Shown here: one piece after another, positions 10,041-21,800 of the stretch
How the letters are laid out: each line of letters opens with the position of its first letter
Position numbering within the stretch: the stretch's first letter is position 1
Assembly (NCBI RefSeq): GCF_003086295.3
Contig: NC_092048.1
Span: 93,724,626 to 93,788,625 of the forward strand
Origin: Arachis hypogaea
Taxonomy: Eukaryota > Streptophyta > Magnoliopsida > Fabales > Fabaceae
DNA: 64,000 nt
Direction of reading: 5' to 3'
Made by a program: the position numbers and the translations under genes
The notes under the pieces: generated by a model
Told to the model about the DNA's origin: nothing
Seen by the model: the letters and a program-made list of their open reading frames with translations, nothing else
The model's database searches: none

Positions 10041-11369
10041 ATGACCCGCAAAGGAAAGGAGAAAGCTAATCCTTTGGCTCGCCCTCCTCTTGTGCCTTCG
10101 AGTAACCAATCGGACACATTCATTAATGCTGAAGCCCAAGAACAATATAAGAAATTTGAAAAATGGGCCTTTCACTATGAGAGCTAAACCTGCCTGAGAA
10201 ATATGCGGACCAAGTTATAAACAGATTAAATTTTTATCATTGGGAATTCGTAAAATTTAATCCGGTGGAAGTAAATGAACACCAGGTCAAGGAATTTTAT
10301 GCAAATTTCCTAAAGAGGGATGCCCCAACTGTTTTTCTGAGAGGTGTCTCCTTGGACACCTCTGATACTGCTTTAGAGGCCCTCTTGGATATTTCGCATA
10401 TTCCTCTGGCTCGCGACGCTTACACTCAAATAATGAAGGACGTGACAATGGGCAAGATTTCTTTGGATGTGGTTCTGGAAAAGATTGGCCAGCCTGAGGC
10501 TAGATGGGAGTACAACAAAGGGGATAATGCGGTTCTGTTGAGCATTGTGTGCACTGATCTCAATCCAGAGGCAAGGATCTGGCAGCAGATCATTGCCGAC
10601 TACATTCTTCCGAGAACGCATGCCACGTATATCAGAGTTCGTGTGGCAGTTTTGCTGTGGGCTATTCTGGAGGGGAGGAGGATCTCTGTTTTTCCCTTTT
10701 CAGAGAGTAGATGTGGAAGGTGAACCAACAGCAGAAATACAACATTCTCTTCCCATCGTTGATTACCAAATTTGCCGCTTTATCTGGAGTGGAGAGACGC
10801 CTAACAGACCGGACGTCTGTCCACATCAGCAAGCAGCTATTCCTACCATACGGTGACTACGACGGACCACCGCAGAAGAAGAGGAAGACCACTGAACCTC
10901 CATCATCAGCAGTAGAGCCTTCAGCACCTCCTACAGCTCCCGCACCCCGACCCCAGACACCATATAAGTTGTGCCGGGAGATCCTTTAGGCCGTCCACCG
11001 CTATGAGCGCCGCAACGCTCGCTGCTTCCAGTGGATAGTGGCAAAGTTTGAGGGTAGAGACCCTGGGCCACCTCCTCCAGATACACCAGAGCCTGAGGCC
11101 AAGGAGACGCATCTGAAGAGCCAGCGGCTGAAGCTGGCCAGGTAGTTGAGCACCCTGAGCAGAGACCCGCAGAGCGCACGGTTGAGGAGCCTAGAGTCGA
11201 GGAGCCGGCAGCTGGACCTGAACCGATAGTGGAGATGGCAGTCGAGATAACTGACTAGATAGTAGAGCAGCCAGCAGTTGAGGCCACCCAAGAGACATCC
11301 CGAGCCCTCATTGTTTATCAGCGTCACCACCAGCCACCACCATCTGACGATGGAGCTTCTCATGGTTGA
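10041..11369 (+). pseudogene. Broken ORF2 of another pol-less Athila-like element
   Basis: It starts with ATG at 10041 (MTRKGKEKAN) just after GAGCAG, an acceptor-like AG. The translation then follows the ORF2 domain across three frames: the first breaks near 10180, the second (VKEFYANFL, FLRGVS, EARIWQQIIADYI) breaks near 10700, and the third hits TAG near 10987, with Pro/Glu-rich remnants after it. At least two frameshifts and several stops make it non-functional. It resembles ORF2 of element A more than that of element E. Bases 9899-10040 upstream look like leader of the same element. Confidence 0.75.
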
Positions 11370-11391
11370 TCCCCCCGTTTGATTATTTTGA

Positions 11392-11426
11392 GCACTGAGG
11401 TCAGTGCATGACTTAAGTGTGGGGAG
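11392..11426 (+). ncRNA. Stem-loop SL2 after the ORF2 remnant
   Basis: GCACT (11392-11396), loop GAGGTC, and AGTGC (11403-11407) form a perfect 5-bp stem different from that of element A. CTTAAGTGTGGGGAGG follows. It survives although the adjacent ORF is broken. Confidence 0.65.
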
Positions 11427-11790
11427 GATCTACGATATTTTGGGTGTAAACATTCTCTCCTAAACACTCTTATTTAGTTTATTTTCAGTTTTATTATGTT
11501 TTTATAGATATTGACAGCACTTTACTTTTTGCTACTGTTTAGTACTTGGATAGATATATATATTAGCTTGCTTCTAGTTATCTTTAGTATTGCACTTTTA
11601 TTTTGGTATATATATTATTACTTGTGTTTTAATATATTCAGCTTGCATAATTATTCACTTAAGATATTTATAACTTGAACCACTGACTCAGCAGCTCCAC
11701 AACTTGACACTTAGCCAATAATCATCCTTAATCAGCATCTAATGTTATCATTTCCTTAATTCACTTTGGCCGAATGCATTAAGGAAACAA
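11427..11790 (+). other. T-rich 3' non-coding remnant after the broken ORF2
   Basis: T-rich sequence resembling the region after ORF2 in element A. The junction with the chromovirus LTR lies somewhere near 11770-11800 and is not sharply defined. No gene is seen. Confidence 0.45.
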
Positions 11791-12068
11791 AAGAAAAGAA
11801 ATGAAAATGTGGCTTATATATATATATCTTGTCTTTATTCTGTTCTTCCTTAATGTTTTACTTTATCTTCACACTCCAAACGTGCTTTATCTTCCTTTCT
11901 TTGATACGCGAGTGTTTCCATTTGCGATTTTATTTTTCTCCTTTTCAAGCTTCTTGTTTAATAACTCCTTTCAATGATATACATGTTATGAATCTACCTT
12001 GAGTCATAGCATCTTATTATCATCGACTTATGACTCGAGCATAAGGATTTGAAAATTAGGATATTACA
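11790..12068 (+). repeat. End of a chromovirus-type 5' LTR (fragment)
   Basis: AT-rich sequence ends in GGATATTACA, three bases before a tRNA-Met-type primer site, as expected for a Tekay/Del LTR end. The left limit is a guess. Confidence 0.5.
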
Positions 12069-12071
12069 TTA

Positions 12072-12085
12072 TGGTACCAGAGCAG
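12072..12085 (+). other. Primer-binding site (tRNA-Met type), chromovirus remnant
   Basis: TGGTACCAGAGCAG is one base from TGGTATCAGAGCAG, the initiator-tRNA-Met primer site common in plant Ty3-gypsy chromoviruses. It is unlike the tRNA-Asp sites elsewhere in the window. Confidence 0.75.
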
Positions 12086-12283
12086 TTTGTCCTCGTGAGC
12101 CTGAGGGATGGACTGCTTATGCTTCAATGCATACTCTGAATTGTGTCTGTGCTATTTAGGATATCTGATTGATATATTTAGCATGAAGTTCATGAGTATA
12201 CTTTTGGGAAATTGAAGTACTTAAGTTGGGATATTGAGACTGATCACCTTGATATCACTTGTTTTGTGTGGATAGGACCCGAA

Positions 12284-13068
12284 ATGGCAAGTCATGGACA
12301 AGTTGAGGATGGAAAGGAAATGACGAACGCGCTTTTTTCTAGTCAGGCCGAATCTTGGCGGCAATGACCAACTTTGTCAACACGATGTAAGCTAGTGTGG
12401 CGGCTATAAACGTAGCTATGGAAAGAATGAACGGAAATAGTAATGGACACAGAAAAAACGTAGCTGAAAGAGGTCGGATGATCTTGGCAACCTTTTTGAA
12501 AGTCAATCCCCCTATCTTTAGAGGATCAACTGATCCAACGGAAGTCGACAACTAGTTTAGGGCAATAGAGAGAGCACTGCAAGCACAACATGTACCTGAG
12601 TGTCAGTTGGGGGAGCTTGCTACTTATCAACTAGCTGGAGAAGCAAAATACTGGTGGCAAGGGCCTTACCATCTTCTGCAGCAAGGAATTGGCAACGAGG
12701 CGATCACCTAGGAGATTTTCAGAGAAGAATTCTAAAAGAAGTAATTCCCGAATTCTGTGAGACAAGCCAAGGAGTTGGAGCTACTTAACAGAGACAAGGA
12801 TCTATGATTGTGGTTGCTTATACAAGAAAATTTGAGGATTTGTGCCATTTCTAAAGGGTTTGTTGGGATACTGCTGAACTATATAAAGAGTGAAAATGTA
12901 TGAAGTACCAAGATGGTTTGAGGGATGATATCATGCAAGCTGTGGCGCCTCTTGTGGTTAAGAGTTTTGCAGAGTCGGTGAACAAAATCCATGTTGTAGA
13001 GGATTGCTCTAGGAAAAATGTGAATGCGAGTACTAGCCGTGGTGGTTACCACAACCGAGGAGGAGGTT
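12284..13068 (+). pseudogene. Decayed gag of a Tekay/Del-like chromovirus
   Basis: Conceptual translation gives recognisable gag pieces in order: NPPIFRGSTDPTEVDN, FRAIERALQAQHVPE, TYQLAGEAKYWWQG, KYQDGLRDDIMQAVAP and VVEDCSRK. TAG at 12554, further stops and frameshifts interrupt it. Gag of this lineage forms the particle shell. The sequence ends in an unrelated junction before any zinc knuckle or protease, so the rest of the element is lost. It is far more decayed than the neighbouring Athila-like elements and is probably older. Confidence 0.75.
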
Positions 13069-13109
13069 GATGATGGCCGAAAGAGGGTTTGGAATTTTTT
13101 TAAAAATAG

Positions 13110-13567
13110 AATTGGCATTGCAGGTATAGTTCCAAATCCACAATCAACCAACATCAAAGTTTAAAAGAAAGGATTGTCACAATCAACACAAAATAACCAA
13201 GAGTATTTAAACTCACAGGTCGTTCTCCCTAGGAATCGCAATGAAGTGCTTAATTATTAGCTATGAGGGAATGTGGGTTGAGATAGCAATTGATAAGAAA
13301 TGTAAATAGCAAGAAAGTAAATAAGCATTGCAAGGAATTAAATGGAAAGCAATCAAAGCAATGAAAATGGAAATTAAATGGAAAAAATGACTCTTGGCAA
13401 GGATTGAGGAATTAAAGATTCTTATCCTAGTCATGGATCATAAACATGGTAATTGCATAGAATTAATAGCCACTTAGTCTATCCTAACATCGAGGATAAG
13501 TCAAAAGGGCATAATTGATCTCAATCTATAAGTCCTAGTCAACTCACTAATTAACTTAGTGGAAGAC
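13110..13567 (-). repeat. LTR fragment related to the element C LTR
   Basis: Read on the minus strand it contains the late-LTR block seen in A, C and K (plus strand GGTCGTTCTCCCTAGGAAT, followed by CTTAATTATTAGCTATGAGG). No partner LTR or internal region is present. It is cut at 13567 by another LTR fragment. Bases 13069-13109 are an unassigned junction. Confidence 0.6.
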
Positions 13568-14936
13568 TGATGACCGAAATTCACACCCCATTCAAACTTG
13601 GTGAATTAGTCCTTTTGGCAAGCGCACCAAAATTATCGTCAAGTAATAACCCACAGTGAAGTGGGATCGTATCCACAGAGATTGGAAAATTCGAGCAGTT
13701 TTAATCAATTGATGAATTAGTCAAGCGGATCAATAGGATTGTAGAGTGCAGAATTGTAAATGACATAAATGTAAATGACTAGAATATAAAGAAAAGCAAT
13801 AAAGTGCAGAAATATAAATGGCGGAAAGTAAAGGGCAGAATCATAAATGACTTGAATGTAAATGGGAATGGGGAATTGCTGAATGTAAAAATAAACTGTA
13901 AAGAAATGGATAGATAAGAATGGGGAAGTTCATTGAGATTGGGAGATGTTATCTCTTTAGATCGGATCTAGCTTATATCCCCTTCAATCATGCAACTCAT
14001 TGACCTCTTGGCAATCATGATTGATTGAGCCCCAATCCCTTGGTGACTCAATCTCTCAGATCTTGACCAATAGCCAATTCCTTGGTCTAATTGCTCATGA
14101 AGAGAGATATGCTTGGTCCCTGATTATACCACACACCATTATAGGTCCAAGTAGAGGGAGGATTATATGTCATATATCCAAACACCAAAACCCATATTCT
14201 ACTCTAGTGTGAGAAGGGATTTCAAGCATGGTTTCATATTTCCTTTCCCAAGGTTCCCATGAAACCCAATGGCATTCAATCTCTTTCCCAAGATAATTGA
14301 ATACTAAGCATTAAGAACGAAATTCCTTCTAGAAAATTAAAGAGAAGATGAAGAGAAGAAGGATTTCACTATCATCAATCCATCAAGTACAACAGATCTC
14401 CCTCTCTCAATGAGAGGAAAGTTAGCTACTCATAGCTCAAAAAGTACTCAAAAGTAAAGTGTAAAAGGGGATCTAAAACTGACTGCTTAACCCCCTTCTT
14501 CAGTACTCCTTGGGGGTATTTATAGTACTCCTAGTAAAATAAAAGAATTACAAAAGTGAAAAAGGAAAATTACATTTTGGAGGGAAAAGAAAAACACTCA
14601 ATAAGCATGACTTTTCAGCTGGTGTGTGGCTGACGCTTTTCTGGCGTGTCACATGCCCTTCATTTCCAGCTTGGCGTGCCACGCCTAATCCTTCAAGTGG
14701 CACGCTCGTCCCTCTCTCAACCTTGGCGTGCCACGCCTTCGAACTCAAGTGGCACGCCATAGTGGATTTCTTGTGTTGGCGTGCCACGCCTTCGAACTCA
14801 AGTGGCATGCCCCTTGCCTTTCTCACTTCTCTTTGCCTCTGGAAACTTGTACTGGTGTGCCACGCCCTTGCTTCATGCTTGGCTAGGCTTCTCTGGAAAG
14901 TTGAATTAGCGTGGCACGCCCAGAGTCTGGCGTTCC
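13568..14936 (-). repeat. LTR J fragment with GGCGTGCCACGCC array
   Basis: On the plus strand it begins TGATGACCGAAATTC, so the LTR ends in ...GGTCATCA on its own strand. Near 14020-14120 it resembles part of LTR I (about 57400-57510), for example CAATTCCTTGGTC against GACCAAGGAATTG. Bases 14630-14935 hold repeated TGGCGTGCCACGCC-type motifs. It is truncated at 14936 by the next LTR. Confidence 0.6.
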
Positions 14937-16130
14937 TGATAAACTCCGATTTTGTGGTTTATCTTGTGCTTATTTTGTGGGGATTTTATCAACTTTTCTC
15001 ACATTTATTCAATGAAATAGCATGGTTTTGCAATTCTCCCTTGATTTGTGCTTAAATGTGAAAACATTCTTTTTAGGCCCTAAAATTGGTGATTTTAATT
15101 CAATTTAATTCCATTCGATGCCTTGATATGTTTGTTGAGTAATTTCAGGTTCATAAGGCAAGTATTGGATAGAAGAAGTGAGGAGAAAAGCATGCAAAGT
15201 GGGAGAACTCATGAAGAAATGAAGGAACCGTAAAGCTATCAAGCCTGACCTCTTTGCACTCAAATGACCATAACTTGAGCTACAAAGGTCCAAATGAGGC
15301 GGTTCGAGTTGCGTTGGAAAGCTAACATCTGGGGCTTCGCAATGATATAAATTTTTCTATATGTTGTTTCGCGCTCAGGGGCGCGCACGCGCCGATTCTG
15401 CTGTGGGTCCACTTTAATGAAATCGCCCCCAGCGATTTTGCAGCTCATTTTGGGCCCAATCCAACCCATTTCTGATGCTATTGAACCCAAGGATTGAAGG
15501 GGGAATGAACCAAGTAGTCATAATTTAGTTTTCATGATGTTTTATGTTAGAATTCTAGAGAGAGAGGCTCTCTCCTCTCTCTAGATTTAGGGTAAAAATT
15601 AGGGTAGAGTTATGTTAATCACTCTCAAATTTCTCTTTTAATTCTTGTTTTGATTTCAATTCTCTTTATATTTTAGTGTTCTATTGTCTTAATCTTCTTA
15701 TTTTCTCTAGTCATTTTCTTATTTTGCTCTCTTTAATGTTGATGACCACTTGTTGGATCTAATTTCCTTTTAATGCAATTTCATGTTTTTATGTTTCTTT
15801 TATGTTGATCTTGATTGCTATTGTTGATTTCTTGTTTCCTTGCAAATTGTAGTTGGTAGATTTTACTATTCTTTCTTATTTACCATGCTTTCCTTTTGTA
15901 CCCACCAAGTGTTTGACAAAATGCTTGGTCGGGCTTTAGAGTAGATTTTGAGCATTCTTGGCTTGGAAAGAGTAATTGGGCAATCTTGAGTCATAAAAAC
16001 CCAACTTATGTTGGTGATCTAGAGTTGTTAGCTAATATTGTTTCCATTGACGCTAATCTTTTGCTAATTAAATTAGTGAGTTGATTAGGACTTTTGGATT
16101 GAGATTAGCTAGTCTTATTAGACTTTCTCT
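14937..16130 (+). repeat. LTR B fragment (TGATAAAC family)
   Basis: It starts TGATAAACTCCGATTTTG, like the LTRs of A and C. It contains the shared block GTTGCGTTGGAAAGC near 15309 and a short GGCGCGCACGCGCC motif near 15379. It stops at about 16130, where element D sequence begins, so its last 400 or so bases are missing. The remainder is non-coding. Confidence 0.6.
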
Positions 16131-16422
16131 GAGTATGAAGGATGAATTCGAAATCATGTACTTCTTATTCTTTTGTAATTAAAATATTTTTCATTTAAGA
16201 AATGTGATGGATTCATAGAACATTCATAACTTTAAGGCATAGACTCTAATCTTTATTTATTATTTAATAGAAATAATATAAAATAGGCATAAAAAAGCAG
16301 ACAATTAGTAATAAAAGAAAGGAAATTAAAGACACAAAGACAAATGACTCTAATTCTAATACTCATGTACTTTTAAAATGGATAAAAGGTTATCACAGAG
16401 TTAGGACTCAACAACCTTTATT

Positions 16423-17535
16423 TTAGGAGGTAGATGCCTCTTTAGTCTGTGGGGTGCTTGGTCCTTCAAGAGATAGCTTCTGGCGCTTTAGTTCCTTCAG
16501 TTCACGCCCTTGCTCTTCTTGTTCCCTAAGCAGTTTGCAGAGCATGCTGTTTTGATTTTGCTGTTCTTCCTTAAGTTGATCCATAGCTTCTTGTAACTTG
16601 GTGATAGATGCTTCTAGGCACCCCCAGTATTCAAATTGAGGAATTTCCGGGAGGAACTCCTGTGCTCTCCTCTTGATGGGGTCATCCTGCACTTGTCCTT
16701 TCATTGACTTTTTGGTGATTGGTTGCTCAACTGAGATATACTTATCTACTCCTATTTTTACACCAGCATCTTTACATAGCAGAGAGATTAAGCTTGGATA
16801 AGCCAATTTGGCATGTTTGGAGTTCTTGTTTGTAATTGTGTAAAGCTCACAAGAAATTAGCTGATGAACTTCCACTTCTTTTTCCAACATAATGCAATGA
16901 ATCATCACTGCTCTTTTGATGGTGACTTCAGAGCGGTTGCAAGTGGGCAGTATAGAACGCCCAATAAAGTCCAGCCAGCCTCTGGCGACTGGTTTGAGAT
17001 CTCCTCTCTTGAGTTGGTTTGGGACACCCTTTGTGTTGGTTGTCCATTTGGCTCCAGGGAGGCCTATATCTTCTAGAAAGTCCAAGCTCTTATTTGGTCT
17101 CATCATTCTCCTATTAAAGGAGTCCGGGTCATCTTACAGTTGAGGCAGCTTGAAGATCTCCCTTATTTTGTCAGGGTGGGTGTGAACAATCTTCCCTCTG
17201 ACCAGAGTTCGATAGTCATAGAATGCGGTTCCAGCTATTCTTTGCCTGTCTGTCTGCCACAAATTATAGTAGAATTCCTGAACCATGTTTCTTCCCACCT
17301 TTGTCTCAGGATTAGCTAGGATTTCCCAGCTCCTATTTCGAATTTGCTCTTGGATCTCCGGATATTCGTCTTCTTTCAGATCGAATTTAACTTCTGTGAT
17401 CACTGACCTTAGACCCATTATTTTGTAGTAATGGTTTGAATGTTCTTTGGTTAAGAACTTCCCTTGATTCCAAAGTGGTTTTGGAATATTCTCTTTCTTG
17501 CCTCTTGAGGTGGTTTGTTTTCCCTTAGGAGCCAT
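16423..17535 (-). pseudogene. ORF2 of element D, one nonsense codon
   Basis: It starts MAPKGKQTTSRGKK at 17535, the same start as ORF2 of element E. It shares EDEYPEIQEQIRNR, VQEFYYNLWQT, ARWLDF-like and REVEVHQLIS-like landmarks with E across about 370 residues, ending in a Gln/Glu-rich coiled-coil-like tail. A TAA at 17136-17134 replaces the Lys codon after KLPQL, and reading then continues in the same frame. An upstream in-frame extension (17643 to 17536) encodes a hydrophobic run overlapping SL2. Confidence 0.75.
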
Positions 17536-17589
17536 GATCTTGGTGGGTATTGGCTTAGTGATCATGGATAAACACACCAAACTTAGAGG

Positions 17590-17609
17590 TTTACTTGTCC
17601 TCAAGCAAA
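17590..17609 (-). ncRNA. Stem-loop SL2 upstream of ORF2, element D
   Basis: On the minus strand TTTGCTT, loop GAGGAC and AAGTAAA pair over 7 bp with one G.U pair. CTCTAAGTTTGGTGTG follows. Element E has the same stem with a G-C pair at the wobble position. Confidence 0.75.
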
Positions 17610-17649
17610 AGAAAGGAAAGGAGAGGGATATAGGGAGAGCCAAGTTCGA

Positions 17650-18152
17650 ATTGTGGAGGAGAAGAGGGAGGCCGAATGAGGATTTAAAGGGAAGGGGGAT
17701 GGGTTTTCGAAAATTTTTGAAAAAGATATGATAGAAAATGTGATTTGGAAAAGATAAATATGATAGGAAAAGATGTAATTTAAAATTGAAAAGATATGAA
17801 AGATATTTGAAAAAGATAGATTTGTTTTTTTTTTTTTAAATATTGTGAAGATTTGAAAGAGATATTGATGAGTTTGAAAAAAAAATTTGAAAAAGATAGA
17901 TTTGTTTTGAAAAAGATTTGAGAAGAGGCTGAAGAAGGATTGAGAAAGATTTAATTTTAGGATTAAGATATTTTTGGAAAAGAGTTTGAAAAATGAAAGT
18001 ATGGGAACATGTTTATGCAAGAAAATATGGATGGAAATATGAAAATTTGAAAAAAAATCAAGTTGGGAACAAAAACTTCCTCCCCTCCACAATCCTGGCG
18101 TTAAACGCCCAACTGCTGCTTGTTTTGGGCATTTAACGCCCATCTGTAGCCT
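17650..18152 (-). other. U-rich leader and start of palindrome array, element D
   Basis: Low-complexity A/G-rich sequence on the plus strand (U-rich on the element strand) precedes ORF2. Frames here encode only Phe/Ile/Leu-rich strings and are not credible. Bases 18095-18140 hold GGCGTTAAACGCC-type palindromes that continue at 28310 after element C. Confidence 0.6.
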
Positions 18153-19624
18153 TGAAGAACTGAAGATTGATAGTTTAGAAGTTATAGTAAACACTCGTTG
18201 CAAGTATAGTTACTAAACCAAGCAATCAACCTTTCTTACAAAAGTTTTGATTGTCACAAGTAACAAACCCCTTAAAAATTGATAACCGAAGTATTTAAAC
18301 CTCGGGTCGTCTTCTCAAGGAATTGCATGGAAGTATGTTCTTATTATTGGTTATGAAGATTGTAAATTGGGGTTTTGAAGATGAGGAACAAGTAATTCAA
18401 ATGGCAGGTAAAATAAATAAATAACTGTAAAATAAACTTTTGGCAAGGTATGAGAAATTAGAAGTCCTATCCTAGTTATCCTTATCAATGATGATGAAGA
18501 TTGAATCTTAAATCCACTTAGTTAGCCTTTACTTAAAGCAAAGAAAGGTCAAATGACTAATTAGTTTGATCTTCAAATCCTAGTTAATCCCTAAGGAAAG
18601 ATTGGGATTATTGAAGTCCAATTCAATTAGCAAAGATAACAATTATCAATCATGTTGAGTTTGATAACTCCTGAGTTATTGATTTCTTAACCAAGACCAA
18701 AAGGAAAAAAGTAAATCTACTTGAATAAAAATGTCTTCAGATTGGAAGCAACAGTAATATAAATAAAAGAAAGCAATCATAATCTGAAATACCTCAAATA
18801 ATATTAATTAAGAAAATCATAACATGAATGTAGCATAAGCCAAATTGAAAATATAAATAATAATTAAAAGTATATAATAAAAGTAGAAAATAAATAAGAG
18901 GAACATTGAACCTGTGATGAAGAAGAAATAATCCTAAATCCTAAAACTAAATCCTCAGACAGAGGAGAGAACCTCTCTCTCTAAAAACTATATCTAAAAC
19001 TAAAAATTGTGACTGTGAAAGCTTATTCTTATGAATGAATGGATTCTGCCACTTTATAGCCTCTAATCTGTGTTTTCTGGGCCGAAAACTGGGTCGAAAA
19101 CAGCCCAGAAATCGCTGGAGAAGAAAACTGCCACACTGATTTTCGGAACTGCGACGCGTCCGCGTGGAGCACGCGTTCGCGTCATCTAGCGTCAGGGCAA
19201 CTATAACATATTATATATCAAATCGAAGCCCCAAATGTTAGCTTTCCAACGCAACTGGAACCGCATCGTTTGGACCTCTATAGCTAAAGTTATAGCCATT
19301 TGAGTGCGAAGAGGTTAGGCTGGACAACTTAGCAATTTCTCCAACTTCTTGTATTCCTTCCACTTTTGCATGCTTCTTTTCCATCCTCTGAGCCATTCCT
19401 GCCCTGTAATCTCTGAAATCACTTAACACACATATCAAGGCATTTAATGATAATAAGAGAGGGTTAAACATATCAAAATTAAGACCAAAGAAGCATGTTT
19501 TCAATCATAGCACAAAATCAGGAAGGAGAATGTAAACTCATGCAAATAGTATGAATAAGTGGTAAAGAGTTGATAAAAATCACTCAATTGAGTACAAGAT
19601 AAACCATGAAATAGTGGTTTATCA
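18153..19624 (-). repeat. Element C 3' LTR
   Basis: 1472 bp. On its own strand it runs from TGATAAACCACTATTTC to CAGTTCTTCA. It carries a GACGCGTCCGCGTGG-type motif near 19150 and the shared block around GTTGCGTTGGAAAGC (plus-strand GCTTTCCAACGCAAC at 19241-19255). Confidence 0.93.
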
Positions 19625-19625
19625 A

Positions 19626-19662
19626 CCTCCCCACACTTAAACAATAGCATGTCCTCATGCTA
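19626..19662 (-). other. SL2 and polypurine tract before 3' LTR, element C
   Basis: On the minus strand TAGCAT, loop GAGGAC and ATGCTA form a perfect 6-bp stem (19662 to 19645). TTTAAGTGTGGGGAGG follows next to the LTR start. It is the same arrangement as in element A, with different stem bases. Confidence 0.8.
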
Positions 19663-20705
19663 AGTTCAAGAGAAGCTATAAAGGAGTGAAGAGCAATGAT
19701 AGAATGTATGAATGCAACTACATGCAAAAATGTTTCTACCTACTTGGTTAAAAGTAAATAAGCTCTTCAAGACAAACATAAATCAGATTTCACGAATTCA
19801 AATCATACAATAAAAATCAAATAAACTTGTAACAAGATAGCTCATGAAAGCAGGGAACATAGAATTAAGCACTGAACCCTTACTGGTAGTGTATATCACT
19901 CTAACTCTCAAGTGTCTAGGGTTAATCACTCTACTCTTCTCTAGTCATGCTTTCTAAACTTTGTTCTTTATCTAACCAATCAACAAAAATTTAATGTACC
20001 AATACAAACATCATGAGGTCTTTTCAAGGTTGTAATAGGGCTAAGGTAAGGGTGAGGGTATATATATGGCTAAGTGAGCTATAAATTGAATCTTTAATTA
20101 ACCAAAACTTTCACCTAACATACATATACTCTATATAATTCTAATTCATGCCTAGCTACCCAAAATTCCCACTTTTGCATCACATACTCATGTATCAACT
20201 TTTCTTTTTTTAATTTATCACATATGCATTGATCTTTCATTAACTTAATATTGGGGTAATTTTGTCCCCTTATTTATTTACTTATTTATTGAATAATTTT
20301 TTTATTTCTTTTATTTATTTCTTTTATTTATTTTTTTTATATTTTTTTTAAATAGAAAAATAAACATAACTTATCAATGCACATGGATTTTTGATTTTTC
20401 TAGTCTCACATGAGTAGGTACCCAAATTCCCAATATTTTATCAAAGTAAAAACATAACACATTCCCTTATTAACCCATGTTCCCACAGTTTTCCCACACT
20501 TAATTGTTACACAATCCCTATCTTAAGCTAACTAAAGATTCAATTGGGATATTTAATTATTTTTTTGCTTAAGGCTAGTGATGTGGTAAAATATAGAATA
20601 AATTGGGGTTTACAAGGCTCAAAGTGGCTGACAAAGATGATTTAAGGGGTAGGCTTATTTGGGATAAGTGAGCTAAACAAGTAATGGCCTCAATCATATG
20701 CAAGC
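19663..20705 (-). other. 3' non-coding region of element C, distal part
   Basis: AT-rich with T-homopolymer runs near 20260-20350. I see no gene. Segments match the 3' region of element A, for example plus-strand AATGGCCTCAATCAT at 20685. Confidence 0.6.
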
Positions 20706-20977
20706 ATGTAAATCAAGGTTCTGAAAACCGAACCGGTCATCGAACCGCTCTAGGCACTGGTTCACTGGTTCATAGGTTCAACCGGTTTGACCGTGGTTGA
20801 ACCGTAAAAACCGTTTTATAATAAAATAATAATTAAAATGTAAATAAGCACATGAAAATATAATTATAGTCTAATCTAAACTTTAAAATATCATTCAAAT
20901 TAAAAGTACTACATAAACCAAATGTTATAATCTCATTCAAATACAAATTCAAAGTTCAAAAGTCCTCAAACAACCAA

Positions 20978-21220
20978 TCAAACCCAACATAGCATCATCA
21001 AAATGATCCAAGTACTCAGACAAAATAAGCATTGGTAATGCGGTTTTCCATTTATATTCTGTAAAGCAATGTATCTCCAAGCAGGATCACTTTTCCCCCT
21101 AACACTACAAGTTTGTGATTGATTTTCGTTACTCGCGGGAGGAGGAGAACGTTCATTCGAAGCAGAATTATTTTCAGCATTATTATTCCTAGGTAGGTCT
21201 TGGTTGATACTTTCTTCCAT
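20978..21220 (-). pseudogene. hAT transposase N-terminal remnant with BED-type zinc-finger start
   Basis: An 80-codon frame starts with an Asn/Ser/Glu-rich stretch and then RGKSDPAWRY...HYQCLFC, the usual opening of a BED finger in plant hAT transposases (aromatic pair, then C..C). The His pair and the catalytic/dimerisation regions are missing, so it cannot be an active transposase. It lies near the left terminus, in keeping with an internally deleted element. Confidence 0.6.
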
Positions 21221-21339
21221 ACCTAAATATTACCAGCAATCCAACCCAATAATCTCAACTCTCAATTTCACAATAAATGAACAAACAACATCCAAAATCC
21301 AAAATCAGAGTATACAAACAAGTACAACATCTCAGGTTC

Positions 21340-21800
21340 AATAAAATTCTTTGTTCACAAAATCAGAATTCAGTTCATCAGAGTTCAGTTCATCAGAATC
21401 AATGAAATCCCAAAATTATTTCATAACAATTTCAGAGAGTAGAGACTCAGAGTTCAGTTCATCAGAGCACAGGTCATCAGAAATAATGAAATCAAAAAAT
21501 AAATTTATAACAGTTTACTCAAAGTTTAGTTCATCAGAGCACAGTTCATCAGAATCAATGAAATAAAAAAATAGATTCATAACAGTTTACTCAGAGTTCA
21601 GTTCATCAGAGCACAGTTCATCAGAATCAATGAAATCAAAAAATAAATTCAAAACAGTTTCAGAGAGTAGAGACCCAGAGTTCAATTCATCAGTTCAGTT
21701 CATCAGAATCAATGAAATCACAAAATGAACTCATAACAGTTTCAGTTTTTAGAGAGTAGAGACTCAGACTTCAGTTCATCAGAGCACAGTTTCATCAGAA
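21340..21800. repeat. Imperfect tandem repeats inside the hAT element
   Basis: Several copies of a roughly 45-100-base unit built on CAGTTCATCAGAG and ATCAATGAAATC. A second GTGAGTGCGGTGAGGGCG-type array follows at about 21915-22115. The Ser-rich frame over the first array reflects the repeats and is not taken as a gene. Confidence 0.65.

Noticed and set aside
17601..18203. 200-codon Phe/Ile/Ser-rich frame on the minus strand
   Set aside because: It is produced by the U-rich leader of element D and runs across the element C insertion point, so it cannot be an ancestral gene.
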